A DNA stretch of 64,000 nt from contig NZ_JBMOXA010000011.1 of NCBI RefSeq assembly GCF_049316285.1, positions 1 to 64,000 on the forward strand, written 5' to 3'. The translations under genes were made by a program, and so were the position numbers. Positions within the stretch are counted from its first letter, which is position 1. Each line of letters opens with the position of its first letter. Below, one piece after another: positions 15,752-23,353 of the stretch. Source of the DNA: Rhodoferax_B sp049316285. Lineage in GTDB: Bacteria; Pseudomonadota; Gammaproteobacteria; Burkholderiales; Burkholderiaceae_C. The notes beneath the pieces are model-generated. The model saw nothing but the letters and a program-made list of their open reading frames with translations. It did no database searches and was not told the DNA's origin.

Positions 15752-17247
15752 CCTCCAAAGTGACCATCAACCGTCTTGCCACAGGCGTACCTGGCTTGGA
15801 TGAAGTGCTCGGGGGAGGTCTTCCTGAGTTCTCATTCAATTTGCTGGCTGGCCCCCCAGGCTGCGGCAAGACGACTCTCGCGCACCAGATGATGTTCGCG
15901 TTGGCCTCTCCCGAACGCACTGCGCTGTATTTCACGGTACTCGGCGAGCCACCGTTGAAGATGCTGCGCTACCAACAACAGTTCGCTTTTTTCGATAACG
16001 ACAAAGTCAACCAGTCGATTCGTTTCATTAACTTGTCCGACTCAACTGCGCTGGGCGATTTGGACGCAGTCCTAGAAAAAATCACGCATGAGGTTCAGGC
16101 GAAGAATCCAGCACTCGTGTTTGTCGACTCGTTCCGCTCCGTGGTGCTTGCTAGCCAGGCGCAAGGAAAACACAGCGGCGAACTTCAGCGCTTCATTCAA
16201 CAGCTCGGCATGCTGATGACCAGTTGGCAGGCCACCACCTTCTTGATCGGCGAGTATTTCAACGAAACGGACGCCAACCCCGTATTCACGGTGTCGGATG
16301 GCCTGATCTGGGTACGCCAGAGCGTGCAGCGCAATTCCATGGTGCGCAAGATGGAGATTCTGAAGATGCGCGGGCAACCAACCTTGCCTGGCTTGCATAC
16401 TTTTCGCATCGATCAGTCCGGCATCCAGGTCTTCGCGCCCATGCTTCAACGCCTTGCCCGACCAGAACCATCGGCGGAGGGTTTGGGCAGTGAACGCTTG
16501 TCCATTGGTGTTCCAGACCTTGATCTGATGCTGGGTGGCGGTTTGCCACGCGGCTACTCCGTACTGGTTTCGGGCCCATCGGGTTCCGGCAAAAGCATAC
16601 TCGCCACGGCCTTCTTGGCCGAAGGTGCGCGGCGGGGCGAAACCGGCGTAATCGCCGCATTCGAGCAACAACCCAGCGGGTCACGTAACCCGGTTTTGGC
16701 CGACTTGATTGCCGCCGGTTCGCTAGGGCTCGTCGACAGTCGGGCACAGGATTTATCCATAGACGAAATCTTGTTGCAGTTGGTGCAAGAAATCCAGCGC
16801 CTGAAGGCTACGCGGGTGGTCATTGACTCCCTCTCCGGCTTCGAATTGGCGTTGGCGCCGACGTTTCGAGAGGACTTCCGCGAATCTTTGATGCGATTGG
16901 TCACAGGGCTCGCGAGCACGGGCGTTACGGTGATGATGACCTGCGAACTCGAAGACCGGTACAACGACCTACGTTTCAGCCCCTACGGCACAGCCTTCCT
17001 GACTGACGTCATCATTGTGCAGCGCTATATTGAACTCGACAGTCGGTTGCGGCGGATGATGGCAGTGGTGAAAGTTCGGGGCAGTGCGCATTCCGACGAA
17101 CTGCGCTTGTTCAGCGTCAATGGCAATGGCATTCAGCTAGGCGAAACACTTGGAGAAAGAGAGGGGCTACTTGGCGGGCGGCCCACACTTTGCCTACCAA
17201 AAAAACATTCTGAGTCTCAACCGGCGAATGAAGCTCGAATGCTCTAA
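15748..17247 (+). CDS. KaiC-like double RecA-fold ATPase
   Basis: 499 residues with two KaiC/RadA-type domains. Domain 1 has TGVPGLDEVLGGGLPE and Walker A GPPGCGKTT (about 36-44), then Walker B ALVFVDS. Domain 2 has IGVPDLDLMLGGGLPRGYS and Walker A SGPSGSGKS (about 275-283), then RVVIDSLSG. The length fits non-cyanobacterial KaiC homologues. These work as ATP-dependent signalling hexamers, usually without a clock, and no kaiB or kaiA is present. The gene lies between a small unknown gene (overlapping) and a diguanylate cyclase, suggesting input to c-di-GMP signalling. Confidence 0.9.
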   Translation: MTSKVTINRLATGVPGLDEVLGGGLPEFSFNLLAGPPGCGKTTLAHQMMFALASPERTALYFTVLGEPPLKMLRYQQQFAFFDNDKVNQSIRFINLSDSTALGDLDAVLEKITHEVQAKNPALVFVDSFRSVVLASQAQGKHSGELQRFIQQLGMLMTSWQATTFLIGEYFNETDANPVFTVSDGLIWVRQSVQRNSMVRKMEILKMRGQPTLPGLHTFRIDQSGIQVFAPMLQRLARPEPSAEGLGSERLSIGVPDLDLMLGGGLPRGYSVLVSGPSGSGKSILATAFLAEGARRGETGVIAAFEQQPSGSRNPVLADLIAAGSLGLVDSRAQDLSIDEILLQLVQEIQRLKATRVVIDSLSGFELALAPTFREDFRESLMRLVTGLASTGVTVMMTCELEDRYNDLRFSPYGTAFLTDVIIVQRYIELDSRLRRMMAVVKVRGSAHSDELRLFSVNGNGIQLGETLGEREGLLGGRPTLCLPKKHSESQPANEARML

Positions 17248-17277
17248 CTCGGCACGCAGCGACCGAGGAATTTTGAC

Positions 17278-18042
17278 TTGGGTTTATTCAAAAAGTCCCA
17301 ACTAAATTCATCTACTCAGCCGCTCACTGAGGAACTGGCCGCGCTTCGCCAAAACATTGCCGAAGCAAGATTAGTTTTGGAAAATCTGCAGAAGGAAATC
17401 CTCGAAGCGCGCAAAGTTAAAAAATCGCGCAGCGATGCGCAGTTGCGCGAGATGAATGCCCGCTTGGTGGAGGCCGCGATGCGCAACCAAGAGGATACGG
17501 ATTCCGCAATGCAAGCGCTTGAAACACTTACTCGGTCTGCGCAGTTGGACGTGCTCACGCAATTACCGAATCGGGCCATGATGAATGATCGTTTCACGCA
17601 GGCTATCGCCGGTGCGAAACGTCACAACATGCAGCTCGCTATCCTCTTCATCGACCTCAATGATTTCAAAAAAATCAACGACCGCTTAGGCCATGACGCT
17701 GGCGACGAGGTTCTCCAAAAAATATCGCGCCGCCTGGTGAGCGCGGTACGAGACGTTGATACGGTCAGCCGCCACGGCGGCGACGAGTTCCTGGTTCTTT
17801 TGTCCGACGTGGCTCAGAGGTCTGACGCGGAATTGGTTTCGGATAAATTGTGTCTCGCCGTTGGCGAGCCCATGGTGATCCAAAAATGGAAGCTGCGTCT
17901 GTCGATCAGCATTGGTATTGCACTCTATCCTGAAGATGGCTTAGAGCAAGCAACACTCGTTAAACATGCGGATGCCGCGATGTACCAAGCGAAGCATTTA
18001 AAGGCCCTGAGTTCAGCAAGCCGCAAAGGTAGCGGGGGCTAG
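17278..18042 (+). CDS. Diguanylate cyclase (GGDEF protein)
   Basis: 254 residues from a TTG start at 17278 with ribosome site GAGGAA. The N-terminal 90 residues form a coiled coil (EELAALRQNIAEARLVLENL and on). The GGDEF domain has LTQLPNRAMMNDRF, the intact active site GGDEF at about 167-171, and the RxxD product-inhibition site (RDVD) five residues before it. It makes c-di-GMP from two GTP and should be feedback-inhibited. There is no membrane segment or sensor domain, so the input probably comes through the coiled coil and the upstream KaiC-like protein. Confidence 0.92.
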   Translation: MGLFKKSQLNSSTQPLTEELAALRQNIAEARLVLENLQKEILEARKVKKSRSDAQLREMNARLVEAAMRNQEDTDSAMQALETLTRSAQLDVLTQLPNRAMMNDRFTQAIAGAKRHNMQLAILFIDLNDFKKINDRLGHDAGDEVLQKISRRLVSAVRDVDTVSRHGGDEFLVLLSDVAQRSDAELVSDKLCLAVGEPMVIQKWKLRLSISIGIALYPEDGLEQATLVKHADAAMYQAKHLKALSSASRKGSGG

Positions 18043-18620
18043 GGGCTTTCCACTTCCGCTGGCCGCCCTTGTTAACCCAATTTATCTCCAAACGCAGATG
18101 CCGCCTTCGAGATGCCTGGCCATTTAAAGCCGAATATCACGACGGCACCTCAAGAAGGTGATTTCCTGACGGTACAAAATAGGACTCTGCACAAGAGTGT
18201 CCATTTACGTAGGTCGCGTAAGAGTCCAAGCCCATTTCTAAGTGCGCCCGTCAAGCGGGCGTTTACGCGTCTGGAGAGTTGGAGGCGAGGTGCCAAGGCT
18301 AAAGATAATTGGGCTTTACGCTTTATATGGTGCGAACTGAATCCCTGGGATGCCACCGCGACGGGAATTTTTTGGATGCACCCAGCGAGTTCGCTGCGGA
18401 CGCCTTCGGTGGGCTTGAGTGAGGGCGTCACGAAGCTTCGGAAGAAGGTCGCTCCGCCGGCAACGCATCTTTGCACCGTGGCGGGTGTCATCTATTATTC
18501 TGTATGTTCGCTAGGGAACAAGTAGAGGAGCCAAGAAACATAAGATGAATGTCTGGTATCTCGCGGCCTTCGTTCAGCTTATTGCGGGATCCCTGAGAAC
18601 ACTACCCAGGAGTTGCCGCC
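18043..18620. other. Non-coding region between GGDEF and Crp/Fnr genes
   Basis: 578 bp. A GC hairpin (CGCCCG 18245-18250, CGGGCG 18256-18261, then TTT) could end the kaiC operon. A degenerate copy of the shared motif (TGTATGTTCGCTAGGGAACA) lies near 18497-18516, upstream of the regulator gene. A 137-codon frame here has no protein-like features and is not called. Confidence 0.5.
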
Positions 18621-19340
18621 ATGTCGAACCTCATCGATTCGGTGCAAAACCAACTGCTCTCTGCGCTTCCCCCTGCGCAGTGGCAGCGCTGGAAGCAGGA
18701 TCTAGAACCGATCGAGCTCTCACTCGGTCTGGTTCTTTACGAATCCGGCCTCGTCATGACGCATGTTTACTTTCCCACGACTGCGATCGTGTCTCTGTTG
18801 TATGTCCTTGAAGATGGTGCTTCGGCGGAGATCGCCGTTGTGGGCAACGAGGGCATTGTCGGTATTTCGTTGTTCATGGGGGGCGGTTCCACGCCGAGTC
18901 GCGCCGTGGTACAGAGCGCTGGGCATGGCTATCGGCTTCCCGCGACCGCCATGCAGGTGGAATTTGATCGCGGTGGTCCTGTGTTGCATCTTCTGCTGCG
19001 CTACACCCAGGCATTGATTACCCAAATGGCGCAGACCGCAGTTTGTAATCGCCACCACTCACTGGATCAGCAGTTATGCCGCTGGTTGTTATTGAGTCTG
19101 GATCGCCTCAAGGGATTGGAACTGCTGATGACGCAGGAGTTGATTTCCAACATGCTAGGTGTGCGTCGAGAAGGTGTGACCGAAGCCGCACTCAAGCTTC
19201 AGAGGGCGGGTCTGATTCGTTACGTTCGCGGTCACATTACAGTGCTCGATCGCGCTGGTTTGGAACGTCGATCCTGCGAGTGCTATGCGGTGGTAAAGAA
19301 AGAATACGACCGCTTGCTACCGCCAAAAATAGCTTCCTAG
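18621..19340 (+). CDS. Crp/Fnr-family transcriptional regulator 1
   Basis: 239 residues with ribosome site CAGGAG. The cyclic-nucleotide-like beta barrel (about 30-130) includes HVYFPTTAIVSLLYVLEDG and VGNEGIVGISLFMGG. The C-terminal winged helix (about 150-220) has LMTQELISNMLGVRREGVTE as its recognition region. There is no Cys cluster for an iron-sulfur site and no good cAMP phosphate pocket, so the ligand is unknown. It belongs to the group with VGNEG in the sensor and CECYAVVKKEYDRL near the end. It is probably paired with the second Crp/Fnr gene 164 bp downstream. Confidence 0.88.
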   Translation: MSNLIDSVQNQLLSALPPAQWQRWKQDLEPIELSLGLVLYESGLVMTHVYFPTTAIVSLLYVLEDGASAEIAVVGNEGIVGISLFMGGGSTPSRAVVQSAGHGYRLPATAMQVEFDRGGPVLHLLLRYTQALITQMAQTAVCNRHHSLDQQLCRWLLLSLDRLKGLELLMTQELISNMLGVRREGVTEAALKLQRAGLIRYVRGHITVLDRAGLERRSCECYAVVKKEYDRLLPPKIAS

Positions 19341-19418
19341 AGCAGCCTGTTGCGACAGAAGATCTGCGAGATTTTGGCGGATGAACGCCGGCGGCTAAAA
19401 ACACGCGATCCTGAGGCT

Positions 19419-19488
19419 GTATGTGCGTTATCAGACAGTCATAGCCTTGAAATACGGCGCAGACTAAATGTCTCGTTGCTTGGCAACG
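19419..19488 (+). promoter_or_regulatory. Regulatory region of the second Crp/Fnr gene
   Basis: TGTATGTGCGTTATCAGACA at 19419-19438 matches the motif shared with the kaiC, adh and usp promoters. A separate inverted repeat, CGTTGC (19474-19479) and GCAACG (19483-19488) with a 3-bp gap, ends 15 bp before the start codon and could be an operator. Confidence 0.45.
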
Positions 19489-19503
19489 CACCGTTAGACT
19501 GCA

Positions 19504-20268
19504 TTGTTCCAAGCTGAAAATCACCTCGTCGAGTTGCTTCCCCGCAAAGATAGACAGCGTTTATTGTCCGTTTGTGAGCAGGTTGAACTGACGCTAGGAC
19601 AGGTGTTGTGCGAGTCGGGCGCATACATGCGCCATGTCTATTTTCCGAACAATTGTTGTATTTCTTTAGTGAGCGCCATCGATGGGCGCGCTGGACTGGA
19701 GGTGGGCATGGTCGGGCGTGAGGGCATGATTGGAGCGCACCTGGTGTTTGGGGTATCCATTGCCCCTTTGCACGCGGTGGTGACAGGGGCGGGGCGTGCA
19801 TTGCGCCTCGACTGCAGCATTTTTCGAACCGAGCTGATCCGTAGCGCTGCTTTGCAGCACACTCTTGGGCGCTACACCTATGTAATTTTTTCGCAGTCTG
19901 CCTCGTCGATGGGATGTCAGCGTTTTCATCTGCTCGGCGCGAGGCTGGCCCGATGGCTACTGATGCGGCATGACCAAGCGCAATCAGACAGCTTTCTTGC
20001 GACCCACGAGGGACTTGGGCATGTGTTGGGGGTGCGCCGCGTAGGCGTCACACTTGCTGCCGGGGTATTGCAGAGTAAAGGCTTTATTGCATACAGCCGG
20101 GGAATGCTGACCGTACTTGATCGAGGTGGTCTTGAAGGGGTGGCGTGCAGCTGCTACGCCCGAGATCGGAGCATTTATGACCAGTTTCTTCAAGCTAAAC
20201 AAGCCCAGCTCTCCACGAAAACGCATGTTGAGCGTGGCCTTCGTGCGGCACACAAGAGCGTTGGGTAA
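19504..20268 (+). CDS. Crp/Fnr-family transcriptional regulator 2
   Basis: 254 residues from a TTG codon; an in-frame stop lies just upstream, so the N-terminus is short. The sensor barrel keeps HVYFPNNCCISLVSAIDG and MVGREGMIGAHLVFG, and the winged helix has THEGLGHVLGVRRVGVTLAA. It is clearly a paralogue of the preceding regulator. The weak start and lack of a strong ribosome site leave open slight N-terminal truncation. It probably controls the cargo genes that share the GTGCGTTAGCGTAC-type motif. Confidence 0.82.
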   Translation: MFQAENHLVELLPRKDRQRLLSVCEQVELTLGQVLCESGAYMRHVYFPNNCCISLVSAIDGRAGLEVGMVGREGMIGAHLVFGVSIAPLHAVVTGAGRALRLDCSIFRTELIRSAALQHTLGRYTYVIFSQSASSMGCQRFHLLGARLARWLLMRHDQAQSDSFLATHEGLGHVLGVRRVGVTLAAGVLQSKGFIAYSRGMLTVLDRGGLEGVACSCYARDRSIYDQFLQAKQAQLSTKTHVERGLRAAHKSVG

Positions 20269-20283
20269 AACGCGTGTGAGCCC

Positions 20284-20308
20284 ATGTACGGTGCGTTAGC
20301 GTACAGAC
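20284..20308 (+). promoter_or_regulatory. Shared motif upstream of the alcohol dehydrogenase gene
   Basis: TGTACG (20285-20290) and CGTACA (20300-20305) are perfect 6-bp arms around GTGCGTTAG, followed by GAC. The half GTGCGTTAGCGTACAGAC is the best match among the motif copies. It lies about 95 bp before the dehydrogenase start. Confidence 0.5.
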
Positions 20309-20402
20309 AAGAATCGTCTCGTGGCACATGCTAAAAGGCTGGGCGCGCCGCGCCTTCACACCTGGTGATCGCTAAATCGATTGCCTCAGGAAGGGCTCCA
20401 CC

Positions 20403-21440
20403 ATGCGTGCGCTTGTCTATCAAGGCCCAGGCCTGAAAACTCTCCAGGAGCACCCCAAGCCCGAGATAAAAGCTCCCGGCGACGCTATTGTGAGGATAAC
20501 CAAAACCACCATCTGCGGTACTGACCTACACATCCTCAAGGGTGATGTGGCAAGCTGCCTGCCGGGAACCATTTTGGGTCATGAAGGCGTCGGCATTGTG
20601 GATTCGGTGGGGGCGGCGGTCGATACGTTCAAACCTGGCGATAGGGTGCTGATCTCCTGTATTACCTCCTGCGGGCGCTGTGTAGCATGCCGCAAGGGCA
20701 TGAATTCGCATTGCACAACCGGCGGCTGGCTTCTTGGCAATTGCATCGACGGCACGCAGGCTGAGTTTGTGCGGGTCCCCCATGCGGACACCAGCCTGTA
20801 TCCAATCCCTGAAGGCGCCGACGAAGAAGCTTTGGTGATGCTCAGCGACATCCTGCCCACCGGTTTCGAGTGCGGCGTGCTCAATGGCAAAGTCAAGGTA
20901 GGCTCAAGTCTCGCCATCGTGGGGTCGGGGCCCATCGGGCTCGCTGCCTTGCTCACGGCACAGTTTTATGCGCCGGCCGAAATTATCATGATTGACTTAG
21001 ATGACAACCGGCTTGCTGTCGGTAAGCACTTTGGCGCCACCGCGACGGTGAACAGCAGCGCAGGCGATGTCGCACAACAAGTGATGGCGCTCACAGACAA
21101 TTGCGGTGTAGACACGGCGATTGAAGCCGTGGGCATTCCCGCGACCTTCAAGATTTGTCAAGATATCGTGGCAGCGGGGGGCACTATCGCCAATGTTGGT
21201 GTGCACGGCGTCAAGGTCGATTTACACCTTGAAAAGCTGTGGTCGCACAACGTCACGATTACCACCGGACTTGTGGACACGAACTCTATCCCTATACTGC
21301 TGAAAACCGTGCAGTCAAAGCGGGTTGACGCTCGGCAATTGATTACGCATCGCTTCAAGTTAAGCCAGATACTGGAGGCCTATGACACTTTTGCAAACGC
21401 AGCCAGCACCAAGGCCTTGAAGGTCATCATCGAGGCTTAA
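20403..21440 (+). CDS. Zinc-dependent alcohol dehydrogenase (MDR family)
   Basis: 345 residues. Catalytic zinc ligands are seen in TTICGTDLHILKG (Cys) and GHEGVG (His, Glu). The structural-zinc cysteine loop ISCITSCGRCVACRKGMNSHC is present, and the NAD fold has VGSGPIGLAALL. It resembles the TDH/formaldehyde-type branch that oxidises short alcohols or reduces aldehydes. A shared regulatory motif lies upstream, and a convergent universal stress gene follows 40 bp later. It is a likely member of an anaerobiosis or stress regulon. Confidence 0.9.
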   Translation: MRALVYQGPGLKTLQEHPKPEIKAPGDAIVRITKTTICGTDLHILKGDVASCLPGTILGHEGVGIVDSVGAAVDTFKPGDRVLISCITSCGRCVACRKGMNSHCTTGGWLLGNCIDGTQAEFVRVPHADTSLYPIPEGADEEALVMLSDILPTGFECGVLNGKVKVGSSLAIVGSGPIGLAALLTAQFYAPAEIIMIDLDDNRLAVGKHFGATATVNSSAGDVAQQVMALTDNCGVDTAIEAVGIPATFKICQDIVAAGGTIANVGVHGVKVDLHLEKLWSHNVTITTGLVDTNSIPILLKTVQSKRVDARQLITHRFKLSQILEAYDTFANAASTKALKVIIEA

Positions 21441-21480
21441 AAGCGCTGATAGAAGGAGCGTACATCGAAATCCGTGCGCC

Positions 21481-21625
21481 TTACCGGATCAGCAACACGG
21501 GCGTACTACAACGTGCCATCACCGACATCGCAACGGATCCCATGACCCATGACCATATTCCCCAGCGCCGAATGCCCGTGTGAGCCCATCATAATCAGAT
21601 CTGCCTTTTCTTCGCGCGCGACCGG
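21481..21625 (-). pseudogene. Broken C-terminal half of a second universal stress protein
   Basis: In other minus-strand frames the DNA encodes AREEKADLIMMGSHGHSALG and NMVMG, then, after a frame change, SVAMSVMARCSTPVLLIR and a stop at 21481. This is the standard C-terminal half of a UspA domain. The frame change is explained by a tandem 7-bp duplication, CCCATGA twice at 21539-21552; removing one copy restores NMVMGSVAM. The N-terminal half is missing, and the fragment is fused out of frame to the intact usp gene. Confidence 0.7.
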
Positions 21626-22085
21626 GTGGTTTTTCCGGCGAACGCACCACCAATACCGGGACTGGCGCCAAGCAAATGATTTGTTCCGCTCCGCTTCCGA
21701 GAAAGAGGTGCACCACACCACGGCGGCCGTGCGTCCCCGCTACGATCAAGTCCGCAGGCCAGTCGATTGCCGCTTTGGCCACGGTGTCGCCGAGCCGCTG
21801 GCCGAAGGTAGCGAAGAGCACATGGTCGGCTCCGAAACCGGCCGCACTCACGATGGCCATGGCATCGTCGAGGATCTTGCCGCCCTGGTCTTGCACTACT
21901 TTGAAGAGATCGGCCGAGTAGTCTCCCGTCTGGTCAAGGCCCAAGACAAACGGACTTTCATCCGCTATATACACCAGCCGCAGTTGCGCTCGACCACCGG
22001 ACCCGGTGGACATCTGCAGCGCCGCAACGAGGGCTTTATTAGATGTTGAACTTCCATCGACGCAGACCACGATTCGTTCGTACAT
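21519..22085 (-). CDS. Universal stress protein UspA-family
   Basis: The start at 22085 follows GGGGGAGG; 16 more residues would be possible from an upstream ATG but are unlikely. The UspA domain (residues 1-150) has MYERIVVCVDGSSTSNKA at its start, ADLIVAGTHGRRGVVHLFLG and VPVLVVRSPEKPP, including the ATP-loop pattern G-x2-G-x9-G. The last 35 residues are out-of-frame translation of the remnant of a second usp gene and are not native. Usp proteins bind ATP and promote survival under starvation or low oxygen. An inverted copy of the shared motif lies upstream at 22167-22187. Confidence 0.85.
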   Translation of the reverse strand: MYERIVVCVDGSSTSNKALVAALQMSTGSGGRAQLRLVYIADESPFVLGLDQTGDYSADLFKVVQDQGGKILDDAMAIVSAAGFGADHVLFATFGQRLGDTVAKAAIDWPADLIVAGTHGRRGVVHLFLGSGAEQIICLAPVPVLVVRSPEKPPGRARRKGRSDYDGLTRAFGAGEYGHGSWDPLRCR

Positions 22086-22166
22086 ACCTCCCCCAGCAAA
22101 TAGGTCGCGACACCTTGCCGTGAAAAAATTCACCTATCGGAACATGGTGCGCGCGCCGCAAACGCC

Positions 22167-22187
22167 GGTCTGTACGCTGGCAAACAT
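22167..22187 (-). promoter_or_regulatory. Shared motif upstream of usp
   Basis: Read on the minus strand the site is GTTTGCCAGCGTACAGACC, the same GCGTACAGAC core as at 20284-20308, oriented toward usp and about 80 bp before its start. Confidence 0.45.
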
Positions 22188-22443
22188 TACGGAACTTTAA
22201 TGATGAACCAGGCTGGCAGCGAGACAAACTCCAATAAAACAGCTTGTGCAACACGCTGAACCACAAAATGGCACTGTCCATCTCATCATCAACTCCACCG
22301 AGGGAATGCCGTCCTCCTCTCTCTACACCCACAGCTTCTGCAGCTTGATCTGTGCCTATCAACTCGTTGGATCTGTTCCATCGCGTGACTTTCAGTACGT
22401 CGAAAGCCGATGGCTTTAGACCGATAGGACAGGCTCGCGCGCG

Positions 22444-22655
22444 ATGAAGCTCGGATCCAGCTTCTCCCCGTATGAGTTGTACCGCGACGCGGCCATGACC
22501 ACCGCCTACTCGGCGGCTGCGGTCCCCTGGGTGTGGCACTCCAGGGAAATGGCGCACCCATCACACTGCCCGTTTACGAGAAGATCAACAAGACCTCCAC
22601 CAACGCCATGTCAGTGGACAGCTACTTGGACGTTCCTCAGTTCACCGACGCTTAG
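22444..22655 (+). pseudogene. Frameshifted gene remnant of unknown family
   Basis: One frame gives MKLGSSFSPYELYRDAAMTT and AYSAAAVP. A shift of one base near 22530 continues as GVALQGNGAPITLPVYEKIN, then KTSTNAMSVDSYLDVPQFTDA, and stops at 22655. Both parts look protein-like, whereas the unshifted continuation is Pro/Arg/Thr-rich noise. I do not recognise the family. Confidence 0.4.
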
Positions 22656-23254
22656 TAAACAAGAGCTGTTGGCTTTGTCGCTGATTGGCCGCTTCTACTG
22701 ACACAAGCGGCCCGTCGTTTCGCCGCGCAAGATGTCCGCTTCCGCTGCATTGCCGTCGGCTGAAGAAGGCAAGTACAGGCTAGGGCTGTGTGGAAATCCG
22801 CAATGAGTTCGCACGAAATGGGCCAAGGTCGCAGCGTTTATGTGCCCGAGCCTTCACTTGGCTGCTTCTTCGAATCAACTGCGTCGGCGACCTATCAGGT
22901 TGACCCAAGAGGCGGCTCAAGGTAGACATAAGAAGGCTTTGACGATTGCAGATGAGCCGCAAATCATTGGCTTCCTGACCAAAACCGCACTGACTCAAGG
23001 TTCTGCCCCTTTTGGGAGATTGTTAGATCAGGTTAAAGAGTCAGAATTAGCCGCGACCCGTATTTGATCTGCGCTAAGGCTTGATTCTTGCTTGCCTCTT
23101 GGTGGCTACTGCGGTTCTTTTCGCGCGGTTTAAAACGCCGGGCTCGCGAATTGCCTCGAGTTTTTCTGCTCCTGATGTCGTATCAGGCATGTTTTCTTTG
23201 CGGAGCATGTGGACAGCCTGAGTTCTTACTCTACGCTGACAGATTGTGAAAACT

Positions 23255-23274
23255 GAATTCAAATATTTGAATTC
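23255..23274. promoter_or_regulatory. Perfect 20-bp palindrome upstream of the STAND array
   Basis: GAATTCAAATATTTGAATTC reads identically on both strands. It lies 80 bp before the first STAND gene in AT-rich DNA. It is a strong candidate operator, possibly for the OmpR-type winged helix of the encoded proteins; the binding protein is inferred. Confidence 0.6.
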
Positions 23275-23353
23275 CTGGATTGCACATCCAATTTAGAATC
23301 TGCGAAAAAATTAAAGCTAAATTACAAGACTTACATCACTGCATATCGTCATT

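Larger units (their letters stand above)
22188..23353. other. Gene-poor stretch with decayed coding DNA
   Basis: 1.17 kb without an intact gene. A frameshifted remnant is listed separately at 22444-22655. Further right, protein-like but ribosome-site-less fragments (for example DEPQIIGFLTKTALTQGSAP near 22952-23012) suggest more decay. The last 100 bp are AT-rich and hold the perfect palindrome at 23255-23274. Confidence 0.5.

Noticed and set aside
18112..18525. 137-codon frame after the GGDEF gene
   Set aside because: No ribosome site, no recognised motif, Ser/Arg/Pro-rich composition, and another frame of the same DNA looks equally likely. Treated as intergenic.
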